A DNA stretch of 64,000 bases, from positions 84,625,566-84,689,565 of the forward strand of contig OZ024928.1 in the NCBI GenBank assembly GCA_964017235.1. Reading direction: 5' to 3'. The first letter of the stretch is position 1. Every line of letters begins with the position of its first letter. The translations under genes and the position numbers were made by a program. This DNA comes from Sabellastarte sp. h YS-2021 (taxonomy: Eukaryota > Annelida > Polychaeta > Sabellida > Sabellidae). The notes beneath the pieces were generated by a model. It was not told where the DNA came from. It worked only from the letters and a program-made list of their open reading frames with translations, and searched no databases. This document shows, in pieces, positions 1 to 9,546 of this stretch.

Positions 1-156
1 ATAAGCTACAAGCTTACCATGTGGGACTTAATGCTGTTCTCGGGTTGCCACACCCGGGGCCAACGTCTTAGAAAAAAAGATCGTTCTTGTTAGCCACCGG
101 ATATACTGGTAGTTGTCGTCACGTGATAACTTTTGACCAATCGCCCTACTTTCTCG
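1..156 (-). repeat. DIRS 3' inverted terminal repeat (runs off window)
   Basis: Positions 11-156 are the inverse complement of 6187-6332 with a single T/C difference. Positions 1-10 differ from the 5' copy but match the left arm of the internal complementary region at 219-248. This shows they are the start of the 3'-specific extension, which continues left of the window. Confidence 0.92.
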
Positions 157-218
157 CTGAAATTTTTTAAAACCTACCCCTCAGCTGTAAACAGCGGGGA
201 GGCAGGGTGGGACTCTCC

Positions 219-323
219 TAAGTCCCACATGGTAAGCTTGTAGCTTATAAAAGCTACATTTAAGTAATTAAAATTTTCAATTTTATTGCGCTACAATAGC
301 TTACCATGTGGGACTTAATGCTG
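219..323 (-). repeat. DIRS internal complementary region
   Basis: Positions 219-248 are the exact inverse complement of 1-30 (3' end). Positions 291-323 are the exact inverse complement of 6307-6339 (5' end). Between them, 249-290 should be complementary to the extreme tips of both termini. In the DIRS-1 model this region acts as a splint that aligns the two ends for circularisation of the cDNA. Partial similarity of 281-290 to the inverse of 6340-6350 fixes the 5' tip near 6350. Confidence 0.88.
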
Positions 324-710
324 AATTCAACCGCCTGGTGGCGGGATTACAGCTGAGACTGAAAGAAATGTGATTTTTTTTAAAGATTTGAATTAATATG
401 TATAGAATGGTGCCAGAAATACCAGTCTGAGTCCCATTTACAGTGCCCCGATCCCGAAGACCGGGCCTGTAACGAGCCAAAAACCTAAGTAAAATGAGAG
501 ACAGTGCTAAAACTGTCTAGATGTTTGATTGTAGGACGGAAGTGTAGCAGTGCTCATTTCGAGGTCTAAGGGTCCCTGAGGGCCTTTCACGTGTGACTGA
601 CCAACCCAGTGGTTGGGCATCTCATAAATTTTTAACCCTGAATATGAGATTAATGACAACTGAATAAGTCCTTAATAGAAATTACTTGGTAACTAAAATA
701 TAAAATGACC

Positions 711-1904
711 TTACCCATAACATCTTGAAGGTAAAGGAATACCTAGATCCTGGGAGAGGCTCCTGAAGACTTGGTTGTAGCGGATGTGCCCCCCCCCCCT
801 TTTTTCTTTCCGAGGACAACTGGTCTGAGGGGAAGGATCTAGGACTTGTTGTGCCGCCACCATGGGTCCCAGATACATATTGTTGTCGGTGTCCGACCAA
901 GTAAGGTCTTTTAGGTAAAAATTTGTAAATGTGTTGTGAGCTTTCCAGTGACAGGCTTGCATGATTTGGTCCACCGATACCCCACCGTAAAAGGCCTTAG
1001 AGGCCGCGAAGGCCCGGATGTCATGCGCTTTGACTTGGACCAAGTCCAAGGCTTGTTGATCTGCTTGTTTGTAACAAAGTAGAATGGTTTGTTTCAACCA
1101 TGAAGAGAGTGTAGCGGGTCTGATGTCTGAGGTATGTCCTTTCTTAAAGGAGATGAAAAGGAGAGAACGAGACCCTCTCAGGTCTTTTGTTCGGTCCAAA
1201 TAAAACCTCAGGGCCCGCACGGGACACAGGGTCCTGTCTTCTTTAAACTGTCTATCTACAATGGTAGTCAAAGCAGGAATAGTCACCGGAGACACACTTT
1301 GAGAACCTTCTCTTGCTAGTTGGTTTTTGGCTATGAAATCAGAAGAAGGGAACAAGGCAACCTTTTCCCATTGGCCTAGATTAGATACTTTGTTTGCGAC
1401 CCAGGCATGGATTTCGCTGCGGCGCTTGCCGGAGGCCAAAGCTAGCAAGAAAGCAGTTTTGAGAGTAAGATGTTTGAGGTCTGTGTCTTTCATGGGCTCA
1501 AATGGTGCTTTACTGAGCTCGTTGAGGACAACAGAAAGGTTCCACTTAGGTAAGTTTCTGGAACTTTTTGGACGATCCCTGTGAAAACTGGAGAGTAACC
1601 TATGAAGGTCTGCGTTATGTGCAATATGGTGGGCCGTGGGGCCCAAAGTGTCAACGATTGCAGTCCTGTAACCATCAATGGTCGAGGGGCGCCTGTTTAG
1701 GTCTTGGTACAGGTACATGAAAAAATCTGAGATTTGTTTCACAGATGGAGTGGAGAAATCCACCGAATTTTCTCTGCACCATTTTTCAAATAGGGCCCAC
1801 TTTGACTTATAGATGGTCCTTGTTGATGACCGTTGAGGGGCAGCAATTCTCTCTGCCACCTCCACAGAGAAGCCTTGTTCTTGGAGTTGTCCGCTCCTAG
1901 ACAC
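711..1904 (-). CDS. DIRS tyrosine recombinase (integrase)
   Basis: A 397-residue ORF encoding the recombinase that inserts the circular DIRS cDNA without target-site duplication. The N-terminal half (about residues 20-110) has the helical core-binding look of YR proteins. Catalytic candidates are visible: Arg161/162 in SGKRRSEIHA, the H-x-x-R pair His294/Arg297 in AHDIRAFAAS, His319-Trp320 in the CHWKAHNTF block, and the nucleophile Tyr330 in NFYLKDL. The start region overlaps the end of the RT/RNase H frame by about 165 bp, which is normal for DIRS. The last 60 residues, rich in basic and proline residues, lie beyond the catalytic tyrosine. No stop or frameshift is seen inside the domain. 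Confidence 0.92.
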   Translation of the reverse strand: MSRSGQLQEQGFSVEVAERIAAPQRSSTRTIYKSKWALFEKWCRENSVDFSTPSVKQISDFFMYLYQDLNRRPSTIDGYRTAIVDTLGPTAHHIAHNADLHRLLSSFHRDRPKSSRNLPKWNLSVVLNELSKAPFEPMKDTDLKHLTLKTAFLLALASGKRRSEIHAWVANKVSNLGQWEKVALFPSSDFIAKNQLAREGSQSVSPVTIPALTTIVDRQFKEDRTLCPVRALRFYLDRTKDLRGSRSLLFISFKKGHTSDIRPATLSSWLKQTILLCYKQADQQALDLVQVKAHDIRAFAASKAFYGGVSVDQIMQACHWKAHNTFTNFYLKDLTWSDTDNNMYLGPMVAAQQVLDPSPQTSCPRKEKRGGGHIRYNQVFRSLSQDLGIPLPSRCYG

Positions 1905-3217
1905 CAGGCGTGGAGGTTCAGGTGCTGGGGGTTATTGTGGAACACATACTTGTGGGACTGTTTGAGTAGGGTCGTTGACACTGGGAGTTGTAGTGGGATC
2001 TCTGTTGAGAGCTGCACTAGGTCCCAAAACCAGGGCATCCCTGGCCAGCCTGGGGCTATTACGATGATCAGGCAATGACATTGCCTGATCTTTTGGATCA
2101 CCTTGTGAAGGAGAGCCGTAGGAGGGTACGCATAGGCCGTGAGGTTGGTCCAGTTTATGTTTAGAGCATCTATGTCCCAGGCCCTTGGGTCTGGGATAGG
2201 AGACACGTACAGTGGGAGCTTGTGGTTCAGGTGAGTGGCAAATAAGTCTACATGAGGAGTGAACCACTTCTGGCAGATCTGTTTGAACACCTGTGGGTGC
2301 AGAGACCATTCTGTTGACTGCACTTGGTTGGACCTGGACAGTAGGTCGGCCATCACATTCAGGCACCCTGGAATGTGCCTGGCTTTCAATGTTATGTGGT
2401 AGTGATGGCACCAGGTCATGATCTTCCACAGGAGAGCGCACATCTCTGCTGAGTGTGTTCCTCCTTGTTTGTTGATGTAGGCTACCACTGTTGAGTTGTC
2501 CGTCGCCACTAACACTGTTTGATTCTGGCACTGGTCCTTGAAGTCTCGAAGGGCCAGGGAGACCGCCTTCAATTCTAGGACATTTATGTGTAGCCTTTTT
2601 TCCCGATCTGACCACAGACCCTTTGTAGAATTTTGGTCTAAGTGAGCGCCCCAACCTTCGTTTGAGGCATCGGTAAAGAGTTGGATACTGTGGTCTTTGG
2701 GATGAAGGTCTGCACCTTTCATCACGTTTGAGGGATTTTGCCACCAATCTAGGTGGGTTGCAATGGCTTCTGTCCAAGGAAGGAGGTTGTCCAGCGACTG
2801 AGGATATCTCCAATGCTCCTTGAGATGAAACTGAAAGGGCCTCATGTGAAGGCGTCCCTCCGGGACCATTTTCTCCGTTGAGGCTAGCAACCAAATTAGA
2901 GACATCAAACATCTTGCAGTCAAAACACGTTTTGACTTGAGTCGTAGGATCAAATCCTGAAGTTTGAGCCATCTCTCTTGAGTGGGTTTTACAAGGGCTG
3001 AATCTAGGTGGTATTCATAGCCCACAAACGAGAACACCTGAGTAGGTTTCAGTTCTGATTTTTCCTGATTTATTATCCACCCCAAGGACTGAGTTAGGTC
3101 TACCACTGCCTGTGTGTTCACTTGGGCTTCCTCCTGAGACTGGGACCTGATCAGCCAGTCGTCCAGGTATTGGTGAATTCTGAGTCCTCTTGAGAGGGCC
3201 ATTAGTTTCACTTTACG
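1739..3217 (-). CDS. DIRS reverse transcriptase C-terminal half, RNase H and conserved C-terminal domain
   Basis: This frame carries the RT active-site box (HQYLDDWL, YLDD at 3158-3169), RT thumb, and RNase H with the acidic residues in LFTDASNEGWGA, VLELKAV, VATDNSTVV and VMADLLSR. Next comes the DIRS-typical domain after RNase H, with the signatures VDLFAT, SPIPDPRAWDIDAL, AYAYPP and IVIAPGWPGMPWF; in many DIRS elements this region is described as methyltransferase-like. The open frame extends upstream to 3715, but the part above about 3217 is out of register with the RT family and is not RT. The true upstream half is in the neighbouring frame (3208-4041). The C-terminus overlaps the recombinase start. 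Confidence 0.9.
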   Translation of the reverse strand, partial: RKVKLMALSRGLRIHQYLDDWLIRSQSQEEAQVNTQAVVDLTQSLGWIINQEKSELKPTQVFSFVGYEYHLDSALVKPTQERWLKLQDLILRLKSKRVLTARCLMSLIWLLASTEKMVPEGRLHMRPFQFHLKEHWRYPQSLDNLLPWTEAIATHLDWWQNPSNVMKGADLHPKDHSIQLFTDASNEGWGAHLDQNSTKGLWSDREKRLHINVLELKAVSLALRDFKDQCQNQTVLVATDNSTVVAYINKQGGTHSAEMCALLWKIMTWCHHYHITLKARHIPGCLNVMADLLSRSNQVQSTEWSLHPQVFKQICQKWFTPHVDLFATHLNHKLPLYVSPIPDPRAWDIDALNINWTNLTAYAYPPTALLHKVIQKIRQCHCLIIVIAPGWPGMPWFWDLVQLSTEIPLQLPVSTTLLKQSHKYVFHNNPQHLNLHAWCLGADNSKNKASLWRWQRELLPLNGHQQGPSISQSGPYLKNGAEKIRWISPLHL

Positions 3218-4041
3218 ATCATTGTAAAGACCTGGGGGGCTGTGGCCAGCCCGAACGGGAGGGAGGTGAACTGGAACACCTGAGCCTTGTAGCAAAACCT
3301 TAGGTATTTCCTTGAGTTTGGGTGGATGGGGATGTGTAGGTAAGCGTCTGACAGATCTATCGACGATACCCACTCCCCTGGAATCAGGGAAGTCCTGATG
3401 GACTCTTGAGTTTCCATTTTGAACTTTTCTACGTGTAGAAAAGTGTTGAGCCTGCTTAAGTCTATGACTGGCCTCCACCTTTGGTGAGGCTTGGGTACTA
3501 GAAACAGGCGACTGTAAAACCCGAGAGATTTTACATTTTCCACCCTTTCGATAGCGTTCTTTGACAGGAGAGACTGGATACAAGCGGCCAAAGCTTGGTC
3601 TTTTTGTTGAGCCTTGTACTCTGACAGAATCAGAGGAAATCTGATCAAGTTTGGCTTTGAACGGAATGGCAGAACGTAGCCATTGGTGATAATGTTTAAC
3701 ACGTTTTGAGAACATTTGTTTGTTAGCCAGTCTCTCCTGAAAGAACGGAGGCGACCTCCTACTGGTGGACTGAGTGAGGCTTTGGAGGAGTCATTGGGAA
3801 GGGGGGTTTCCACGCTCCCTTCCCCTATTGTGGGGTCGAAAACGACCCCTGGAGCCTCTGAAGTTGGGTTTTCCTCTTCCCGAGGGAAAGGATTGGTTAC
3901 TGCTTTGAGAGGTATTGCCCCCATAGGGGCGTTTCCTGTAGGAGCCTCTTTTCTTGTGGGGACCACGAAAGGGCTTATTCTGGTAGGGTGCGAAACCCTG
4001 AGAATCTTTTGAGGTGCCTTTTTTGAGAAGGAAGTCCTCAC
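3208..4041 (-). CDS. DIRS reverse transcriptase N-terminal half
   Basis: A 277-residue frame that begins inside the gag 3' end (251-bp overlap) and carries the VGGRLRSFRRDW lead-in and early RT motifs: FYSRLFLVPKP, WRPVIDLSRLN, SSIDLSDAYLHIPI with the first catalytic Asp, and SLPFGLATAPQVFT. It stops at 3208 just before the YLDD box, which continues in another frame. A one-base length change in a short run around 3208-3217 accounts for the break. I see no classical slippery heptamer there, so an inactivating indel or a read error is more likely than programmed frameshifting. Confidence 0.88.
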   Translation of the reverse strand: MRTSFSKKAPQKILRVSHPTRISPFVVPTRKEAPTGNAPMGAIPLKAVTNPFPREEENPTSEAPGVVFDPTIGEGSVETPLPNDSSKASLSPPVGGRLRSFRRDWLTNKCSQNVLNIITNGYVLPFRSKPNLIRFPLILSEYKAQQKDQALAACIQSLLSKNAIERVENVKSLGFYSRLFLVPKPHQRWRPVIDLSRLNTFLHVEKFKMETQESIRTSLIPGEWVSSIDLSDAYLHIPIHPNSRKYLRFCYKAQVFQFTSLPFGLATAPQVFTMIVK

Positions 4042-5959
4042 CTTCCTTCATGAGTTGAGACTCGAACAAGGAAGAGCCCCAAAAGGACGAGTTCCTAAGT
4101 TCTTGATGTCTCGTTTCTCCTAACTGTGGATGTAATAGAGTCATCTCGGCTTCGCGCCTAAGCAAGCCGGTATTAGCCATAGAGTATAGCTCCCTTTGGA
4201 GAATATGGGCTAGAGACTTGCTGAGACAGGTGAGGGCCCTATGTTGAACAAGAACTGTCTTGTTCCAAAAATCCATGTACTCAGCGACTTCCTCATATCC
4301 GCGCTTTGCTGCTTTCTCAGGATTGGCACCTTTCTGAATCTGAGATTTAATCTTCTTGCAAGTTGACTTAATGCTATGTTGGCATTTTTCCAAGGAAGCA
4401 TTGCAAGAAGAGGAGGTTTTGGCAAATGCAGCGGTGAAGTTGAGGGTTGAGATATTTTGTCTAGCCTGGTGTTCCAGCTCCTTGAGAACTGGCAGGGGAA
4501 CTTTGGCTACTGGGGCCCCAGGAGGTCTAAGAGTAATACAGATCTTAGCAAAGTCTGTATTCAACTCCTGAATTTTATCCTGAAATGTGGGCTGTCCCAC
4601 CTTGTACCACTTAGAAGTGGAAGGAGGAGGCTTGACATATTTGCCCTCAGATAAATTGGCAGCCTTAAAGTCATGTTGAAATTTATCAAAGGCGTCCTTG
4701 ATAACTGAGCTAAGGGGTAGAATAGAGGAAGGACCTCTAGGTCTGAGCTCTTGACGGCCTTTTTCATCATCTAGACCCAATACTGAAGTAGAAGACCTAG
4801 GCATAGATTCCCTGGGGTCAGGGAGGGAGAGAATACGCCTGAAGGTGTCTACTTCTTCAGAGTATTGTGAGGGTATGTCAGACAGAGCTACTTCCCTATA
4901 ATAAGGTGGGTCTGGATCATGTTGTGGGAGGTCTTGATCAGAAGCTACTCCTGAGGGCTGAGCCCTAGAGGGCTTAGAAGACCTGTGTCTAGCTACAGGG
5001 GACTGATCTTCCTCTGAAGAAAAGGACACATATCTAGACCTTGATTTGTGCTTGCTTTTGTCAGAGTGTTTCTTAGGTCTAGAAGAAGGGATCCGAGGTT
5101 GGTCGGAATCCTCATGTAGTTGGTCCGAGGCAGAGCTCGGATCAACTGGCTGCCTGTGGCTTTGCTTTTTGTGAGAGTACGAGGTCTCTTCGGGATGACC
5201 TTCAGAGGGGGCAACGTACTGATCCGAGGTGTCTTGGTTGAGTACTAGGCGAGGAGGGAGGGCTGGACCGTAGTCCACATCCATAGCCTTGCTCTGAATG
5301 TTAGTACTAGATCTCGGAGGGGGCAAATCCAGAGAGGCAGCATTGTTACTGGACGAGCCAGGTTTGGAAGCAGGAAGCGAGGATTCTACCTCGACTTTCT
5401 TTTGTGTAGCCAACTCCTCTCGGAGTGACTGAAACGCTTCCAACATGGATGCCTGGAAGGTACCCATTTGCTGCTGCAAGTGTATATTTAAGGAATCACC
5501 CAGGGATTTCTCAAGATTTTTCTGGATTTTATTTTGCAAAGCTGTACCTGGGGTGGGTGGAACAGACTTGGCTGGGGTCTTTAAAGACAATGAACTGAAG
5601 GCGAGAGGTTGAGGACGGGGGGGTGAGGTAAAAAGATTATCAGCAGCACTCTCGAGGTCTGCATTAGAACCAGTGAAGGAATCCCCATCGCCTTCACCCA
5701 AAAGATCTAGTTCATCATCTTTGGAGCTAGTTTCCGCTTTTTGCTTTTTTAGGTAACGTTTCCTATTCTGAATTTTTTTCAATTGCTCATCAGAGAAAGA
5801 CGTACACACTTGACAGGGAGTTTCGAAGGTGACACAGGGGTCATCTCCCTTGCCAGCCTCCCTACAGGTAGGGCAGTAGTTGTGTACATTGAAACTGAAG
5901 CAAAAGTGGCGGCATTTGAGGGCTCTCGGTTTGTCTTTATTTGCTAGATGGAGAGACAT
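3791..5959 (-). CDS. DIRS gag-like ORF1 protein
   Basis: A 722-residue ORF at the 5' side of the element, in the position of DIRS gag. The N-terminus has a cysteine cluster (Cys16, 20, 29, 32, 42, 49, 52, with CPTC and CQVC pairs) that could bind zinc. The middle (about 80-400) is low-complexity, acidic and Ser/Pro-rich, with an Arg/Ser/Lys-rich stretch near 290-340. A helical, more conserved part follows (about 420-600). The C-terminus is an Arg/Gly/Asn-rich tail typical of nucleic-acid binding. I chose the Met at 5959 because it lies just upstream of the cysteine cluster and just downstream of the 5' repeat. Function as RNA-packaging protein is by analogy. Confidence 0.85.
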   Translation of the reverse strand: MSLHLANKDKPRALKCRHFCFSFNVHNYCPTCREAGKGDDPCVTFETPCQVCTSFSDEQLKKIQNRKRYLKKQKAETSSKDDELDLLGEGDGDSFTGSNADLESAADNLFTSPPRPQPLAFSSLSLKTPAKSVPPTPGTALQNKIQKNLEKSLGDSLNIHLQQQMGTFQASMLEAFQSLREELATQKKVEVESSLPASKPGSSSNNAASLDLPPPRSSTNIQSKAMDVDYGPALPPRLVLNQDTSDQYVAPSEGHPEETSYSHKKQSHRQPVDPSSASDQLHEDSDQPRIPSSRPKKHSDKSKHKSRSRYVSFSSEEDQSPVARHRSSKPSRAQPSGVASDQDLPQHDPDPPYYREVALSDIPSQYSEEVDTFRRILSLPDPRESMPRSSTSVLGLDDEKGRQELRPRGPSSILPLSSVIKDAFDKFQHDFKAANLSEGKYVKPPPSTSKWYKVGQPTFQDKIQELNTDFAKICITLRPPGAPVAKVPLPVLKELEHQARQNISTLNFTAAFAKTSSSCNASLEKCQHSIKSTCKKIKSQIQKGANPEKAAKRGYEEVAEYMDFWNKTVLVQHRALTCLSKSLAHILQRELYSMANTGLLRREAEMTLLHPQLGETRHQELRNSSFWGSSLFESQLMKEGEDFLLKKGTSKDSQGFAPYQNKPFRGPHKKRGSYRKRPYGGNTSQSSNQSFPSGRGKPNFRGSRGRFRPHNRGRERGNPPSQ

Positions 5960-6186
5960 TTTATACGCAATAAAAAGACGTTGTGTAATTGGGAAAACCG
6001 AGGAAAGCTCAAAACACGTGAAAGCAAGAAAATTACTTATCCTGTGAAAATTAAAATTTTACAGAATGATCTATGATATATATTACAAGAAATATGCAAA
6101 TATTAGCCTCCAACAATAAGTAAAGTCTGAGAAATAAAAGAAAATGTCTGTATATTTACAAACTGCTACCAGTCAATCGTGGCCAA

Positions 6187-6350
6187 CGAGAAAGTAGGGC
6201 GATTGGTCAGAAGTTATCACGTGACGACAACTACCAGTATATCCGGTGGCTAACAAGAACGATCTTTTTTTCTAAGACGTTGGCCCCGGGTGTGGCAACC
6301 CGAGAACAGCATTAAGTCCCACATGGTAAGCTATTGTAGTGTAATAAAAG
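6187..6350 (-). repeat. DIRS 5' inverted terminal repeat
   Basis: The inverse complement of 11-156 for 146 bp with one mismatch. The outer 33 bases, 6307-6339, are copied in inverse in the internal complementary region. The outer limit near 6350 is inferred from where that similarity fades. No target-site duplication is expected for this class. Confidence 0.88.
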
Positions 6351-6408
6351 TGACCTTGTACATTTGTGTGAACATTTAAGTCCTTTCCCATTTTAATATT
6401 TGTTTTGT

Positions 6409-7075
6409 ATGGTTGAATTACAGTTTGAATGTTTTGAATATTACTCATACATACAGATGTGGGAATACATGCCTGTGTGTAGTGTTGGGGCAAAACCTGT
6501 GGCTCACTTGATGAAATACTATCTGTTACAATGGGAAGTGGCAAAAGTAAAACCCTTAATGAATTCTAATATGACTTTAACAGTGCTTAATCTACATCAA
6601 AAGATACCCAAAGGTGCAACAACCAAGATTCGAGTAAAAAGATATAAGATATAAGAGAGATAAAATAGTATCAGATATCCCCGTAGAGAGATAAAATAGC
6701 ATCAGATATGCAAGATCAAAGGTCAAATGCAGGTCACACCAGGATGTTGCACACCTATAACCACCAACCAATGTCCCTACTAAATATCAACTTCCTACAC
6801 GCTATGGTATCCGAGATATAGCCCGGACAAGGCATTTTAGGTCAAGGTCACTACGGCAAGGTCAAAGGTCAAATCAAGGTCACACCATGATGTTTTACAT
6901 CTACACACCCAAGCCAATGTCCCTACCCAGTATCAAATTGTTACACCTTACGGTTGCGGAGATACAGCCTGGACAAGATTTTATAGGTCAAGGTCACTGC
7001 GGCAAGGTCAAATCAAGGTCATGCCATGATATTGCACACCTACACTGCCTAACCAAAACAACTCACAATCGTTCC
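6409..7075 (+). repeat. Family A fragment with about two satellite monomers
   Basis: The stretch from 6409 matches the 5' body of the family A copies near 21.0 and 32.15 kb (same GAATGTTTTGAATATTAC block and the 'reminder' around GTGCAACAA). It is followed by about two 143-bp monomers with the AAGGTCAAAGGTCAAATC core. Both terminal hairpins are missing, so this is a decayed or truncated copy. An 84-codon open frame here is accidental. Confidence 0.75.
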
Positions 7076-8043
7076 CCGACTAAGAAGTGATTAAACCACG
7101 ATTGTGATAGGATTAAACACCGATCCTGTCTGGGACATACCCATTAGGTCTCAGTCTGGTCCGAGACCTTCTCAGACTTCCTGGGACTAATAACAGATTT
7201 CTTCAGACAGCTATGGCCGATTTCTGTTTTTTTTTCTTTTCAATGATGGGCAGGGGATAGATCTGGGGTTAAGTCCAAACCTGGTGGAATTAAAACCAAG
7301 CCAACCTGCCATTTACAGTTTCAGAAAGTCTCAGGCAACATAAGATTGTGTAAATTGGGGTCTGAGGAGGTCTCAGGGTGGACGCAAAAGTGGATCGGTA
7401 ACAGTTATGAAAAATATCAAACATGTTTGATTTTTAAACAGACCCCAACAGATCCAAACAGTCTCAAGCAGACTCTCTGAGACTCTACATTTTTGGAAAA
7501 CAGATCCCCAAAATACCTTAATCGGGAGCCTTAGACGTGTGGTGGAACAGGGGCATAAGACATTCCCTGCCGGACATAAATTCTTTAAAAATATTTACTG
7601 AAAATCTACATACACCATCTGATAAACTAAATTTCAAGAGACCACGAAACACTCTTCCATTTGTCAAGATTTCCAATTTATAAGATTATTCACATAAAGA
7701 TGGCTAAAAGTATTACTAATTGTCCTTTAAGAAATACTTTTGTGCTAATAACCTCTCAAATTATCAGTTACCAGTTCAATGTATTTGCCAGATGCGCTAT
7801 TTTTCAGTTGACACTCTGACAATTTCATAGTTACAAGTACACATCATACAATGTTTTGAGTGTTTTTAAAACATTAACTATTTTTCTCCCAAGAAGCTAA
7901 ATGACTGCAGACAATATTTTCATAATTCCACTAATGTGCTAGTTTTGTAGTTATACCTCATCTACTATCTTGAAATGCGTTACCTCATTCAAGGAACAGG
8001 TAAGGAATAAAATAATATGGTTGTCCTAATCAACAGTAGTCAC
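7076..8043. other. Unassigned, likely intronic DNA
   Basis: No gene recognised. At 7130-7480 there are several scattered copies of a GTCTCAG / CTGAGAC-type motif in both orientations, possibly an old element. The rest is AT-rich. If the fumarase exons are real, this lies in the intron after exon 3. Confidence 0.5.
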
Positions 8044-8154
8044 CTCATCAGCAGCCTTCTGAATGTGCAGAGAAATATTCCTGTCCAGACCAAACTCTGT
8101 GTTGACTATAGCACATGCCTTCTTCAGAATGGCCAATCCATGAATCACTTCAAT
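8044..8154 (-). CDS. FH: Fumarate hydratase, internal exon (human exon 3 equivalent)
   Basis: The minus strand encodes 37 codons beginning [13 protein letters not shown] and ending QKAADE, which I recognise as the fumarase N-terminal domain segment that precedes the substrate-binding loop. The exon is preceded by a TTTGACTGTAG acceptor and followed by a GAG|GTGACT donor. Its 111-bp length and both borders agree with the human exon as I remember it. Fumarase interconverts fumarate and malate in the TCA cycle (mitochondria) and in the cytosol. The frame is open and the residues look conserved, so it reads as a live exon rather than a retro-copy. The catalytic loops are encoded by later exons, not found in this window and presumably left of base 1. 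Confidence 0.85.
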
Positions 8155-8459
8155 CTACAGTCAAACCAATACACTCAACAAGTGTGTGCTGATTTTTGGT
8201 AAGAAATGTGTTCAAAAATTATGTACAGAAATTCATAAAATAAAACTTAAACAATGTGTAATTTAAAAATTCAAAGAAAAAGTATGATCCAGATGGACAT
8301 TCACATGGATTGCAGTAAGGTAACTGGGATTTTAATCAATATGGATAATACGAGTTTGAATGTAAAGGCATCACATTTAAACCACACATTGTATCACCAT
8401 ACTCATTTATTGACTTTCAGTAAGTGGCTAAGTCTTATGAATGTGGTCAGAAAACTTAC

Positions 8460-8579
8460 TGGCATCCTTTCCCTTGCTGATCCGATGTCAAAGTTCTTTA
8501 ATGATCTGGCTGTCATTGCACCATAGTATTTGTCTGAAGGCACAGGGATTTCCCCAAAGCTGTCATATTCTACACGATA
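8460..8579 (-). CDS. FH: Fumarate hydratase, internal exon (human exon 2 equivalent)
   Basis: Forty codons (120 bp) on the minus strand with the fumarase signature FGEIPVPSDKYYGAMTARS followed by a segment ending ARERMP. The acceptor is TGTCATTGTAG just upstream at 8580 and the donor is CCA|GTAAGT. It joins in phase to the exon at 8044-8154 across a 305-bp intron. This region forms the start of the fumarase/aspartase fold. The upstream first exon with the mitochondrial targeting peptide was not found; it may lie anywhere to the right. The intact splice sites and frame argue for a functional gene. The intron downstream of the next exon must be more than 8 kb if the gene continues, and would contain the DIRS element. 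Confidence 0.87.
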
Positions 8580-9382
8580 CTACAATGACACATGGGTGTA
8601 TAAACTACATGTACTTTTTAAATAGTGTGTCACCATAGGACCTGACCATAGGCAAATTGCTCATGCCATTCATTCAGTTCCACCTAGATATGCATTTTAT
8701 CAAGATCAGTACCTCATAACCATACAATTTCAACAATGTCAACAGTTCAAAACAGTTTAACAATACTTCTTTCATGATGCTCCAAAGCATTTGTGTGAGT
8801 TTCCTCACAATATGCCATTGACTTTGTCAAGTATTCTCTAAATATAGGCTAAATGTAAGTTAAAAATACCTCAAAGACTCGATATTGTGGATTTGTGGAA
8901 TCTTTTGATTAATTCTTTAATTGTGGGAAGAGATCATGCTACATGTAGCTCAAGAATAAGTTGGGAAAACAAGGTATGAAGGCTAAAATAAGGCAAAGGT
9001 TTAGCAGTACAATCAGTAGTAATTATTAGCTAAAATTAATTTTTGTTATAAATAAATATACATCTATATGGAACATTGCAATGGTTGGATCACATAGTTC
9101 TGTGCAGTTAAAACAACTTTTATCTGAATTTTGGTTTACAACCTGTATAACAATTACCCACCCTCACCTAACCACCCCCACTTCTCCAGTGCATACATTT
9201 CAGTTAAAGCATTTAAAGTTAAGTATTTATGTAGCTTGTGAGGCAAGCGCAGAACTGTTTGAACTATGTGTTGTAAGAATTGACAACCCCGCTACACTAT
9301 TTGTTCCGACACACTAAAGTAGAAAATAGCAATTTATAACTACTTCGGCAAGTTCTTAGTTTCATGGATAAATTATAATAAA
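8580..9382. other. Unassigned AT-rich DNA
   Basis: Likely fumarase intron 1. I see no exon, repeat array or RNA gene here. The 78-codon open frame at 9081-9317 has no recognisable motif. Confidence 0.5.
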
Positions 9383-9546
9383 ACAAGACTACTGCCACAG
9401 TGGTTATCTCCTGCCTTAGGATAAGTAATAATGGAGAACTAGAGGAATGCTTTTGCTAACAAAAGCGAAGTGTCCCTTAAAGTTTAAAATGCTTTGTGGT
9501 TTTAATAAGCATGCTGTAAAGCTAAGAATGCAAAAAGCTGCACCGT

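Larger units (their letters stand above)
1..6350 (-). mobile_element. DIRS-like tyrosine-recombinase retrotransposon, nearly full length
   Basis: A complete DIRS layout is read on the minus strand: gag-like ORF, RT/RNase H ORF, tyrosine recombinase ORF, then an internal complementary region and the 3' inverted terminal repeat. The two terminal repeats match over 146 bp (11-156 against 6187-6332) with one mismatch, which suggests a young insertion. The ORFs overlap, as is usual for DIRS. Positions 330-710 are its non-coding 3' region. The 3' tip lies left of base 1, because the internal complementary region contains more end sequence than the window shows. The RT frame carries one break near 3208-3217, so this copy is probably not autonomous as read. 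The element appears to sit in an intron of, or just beyond, the fumarase gene at 8.0-8.6 kb, on the same strand. Confidence 0.93.

Noticed and set aside
1134-5214. Plus-strand and extra minus-strand open frames inside the DIRS element
   Set aside because: They overlap the gag, RT and recombinase genes in other frames and have no domain of their own.
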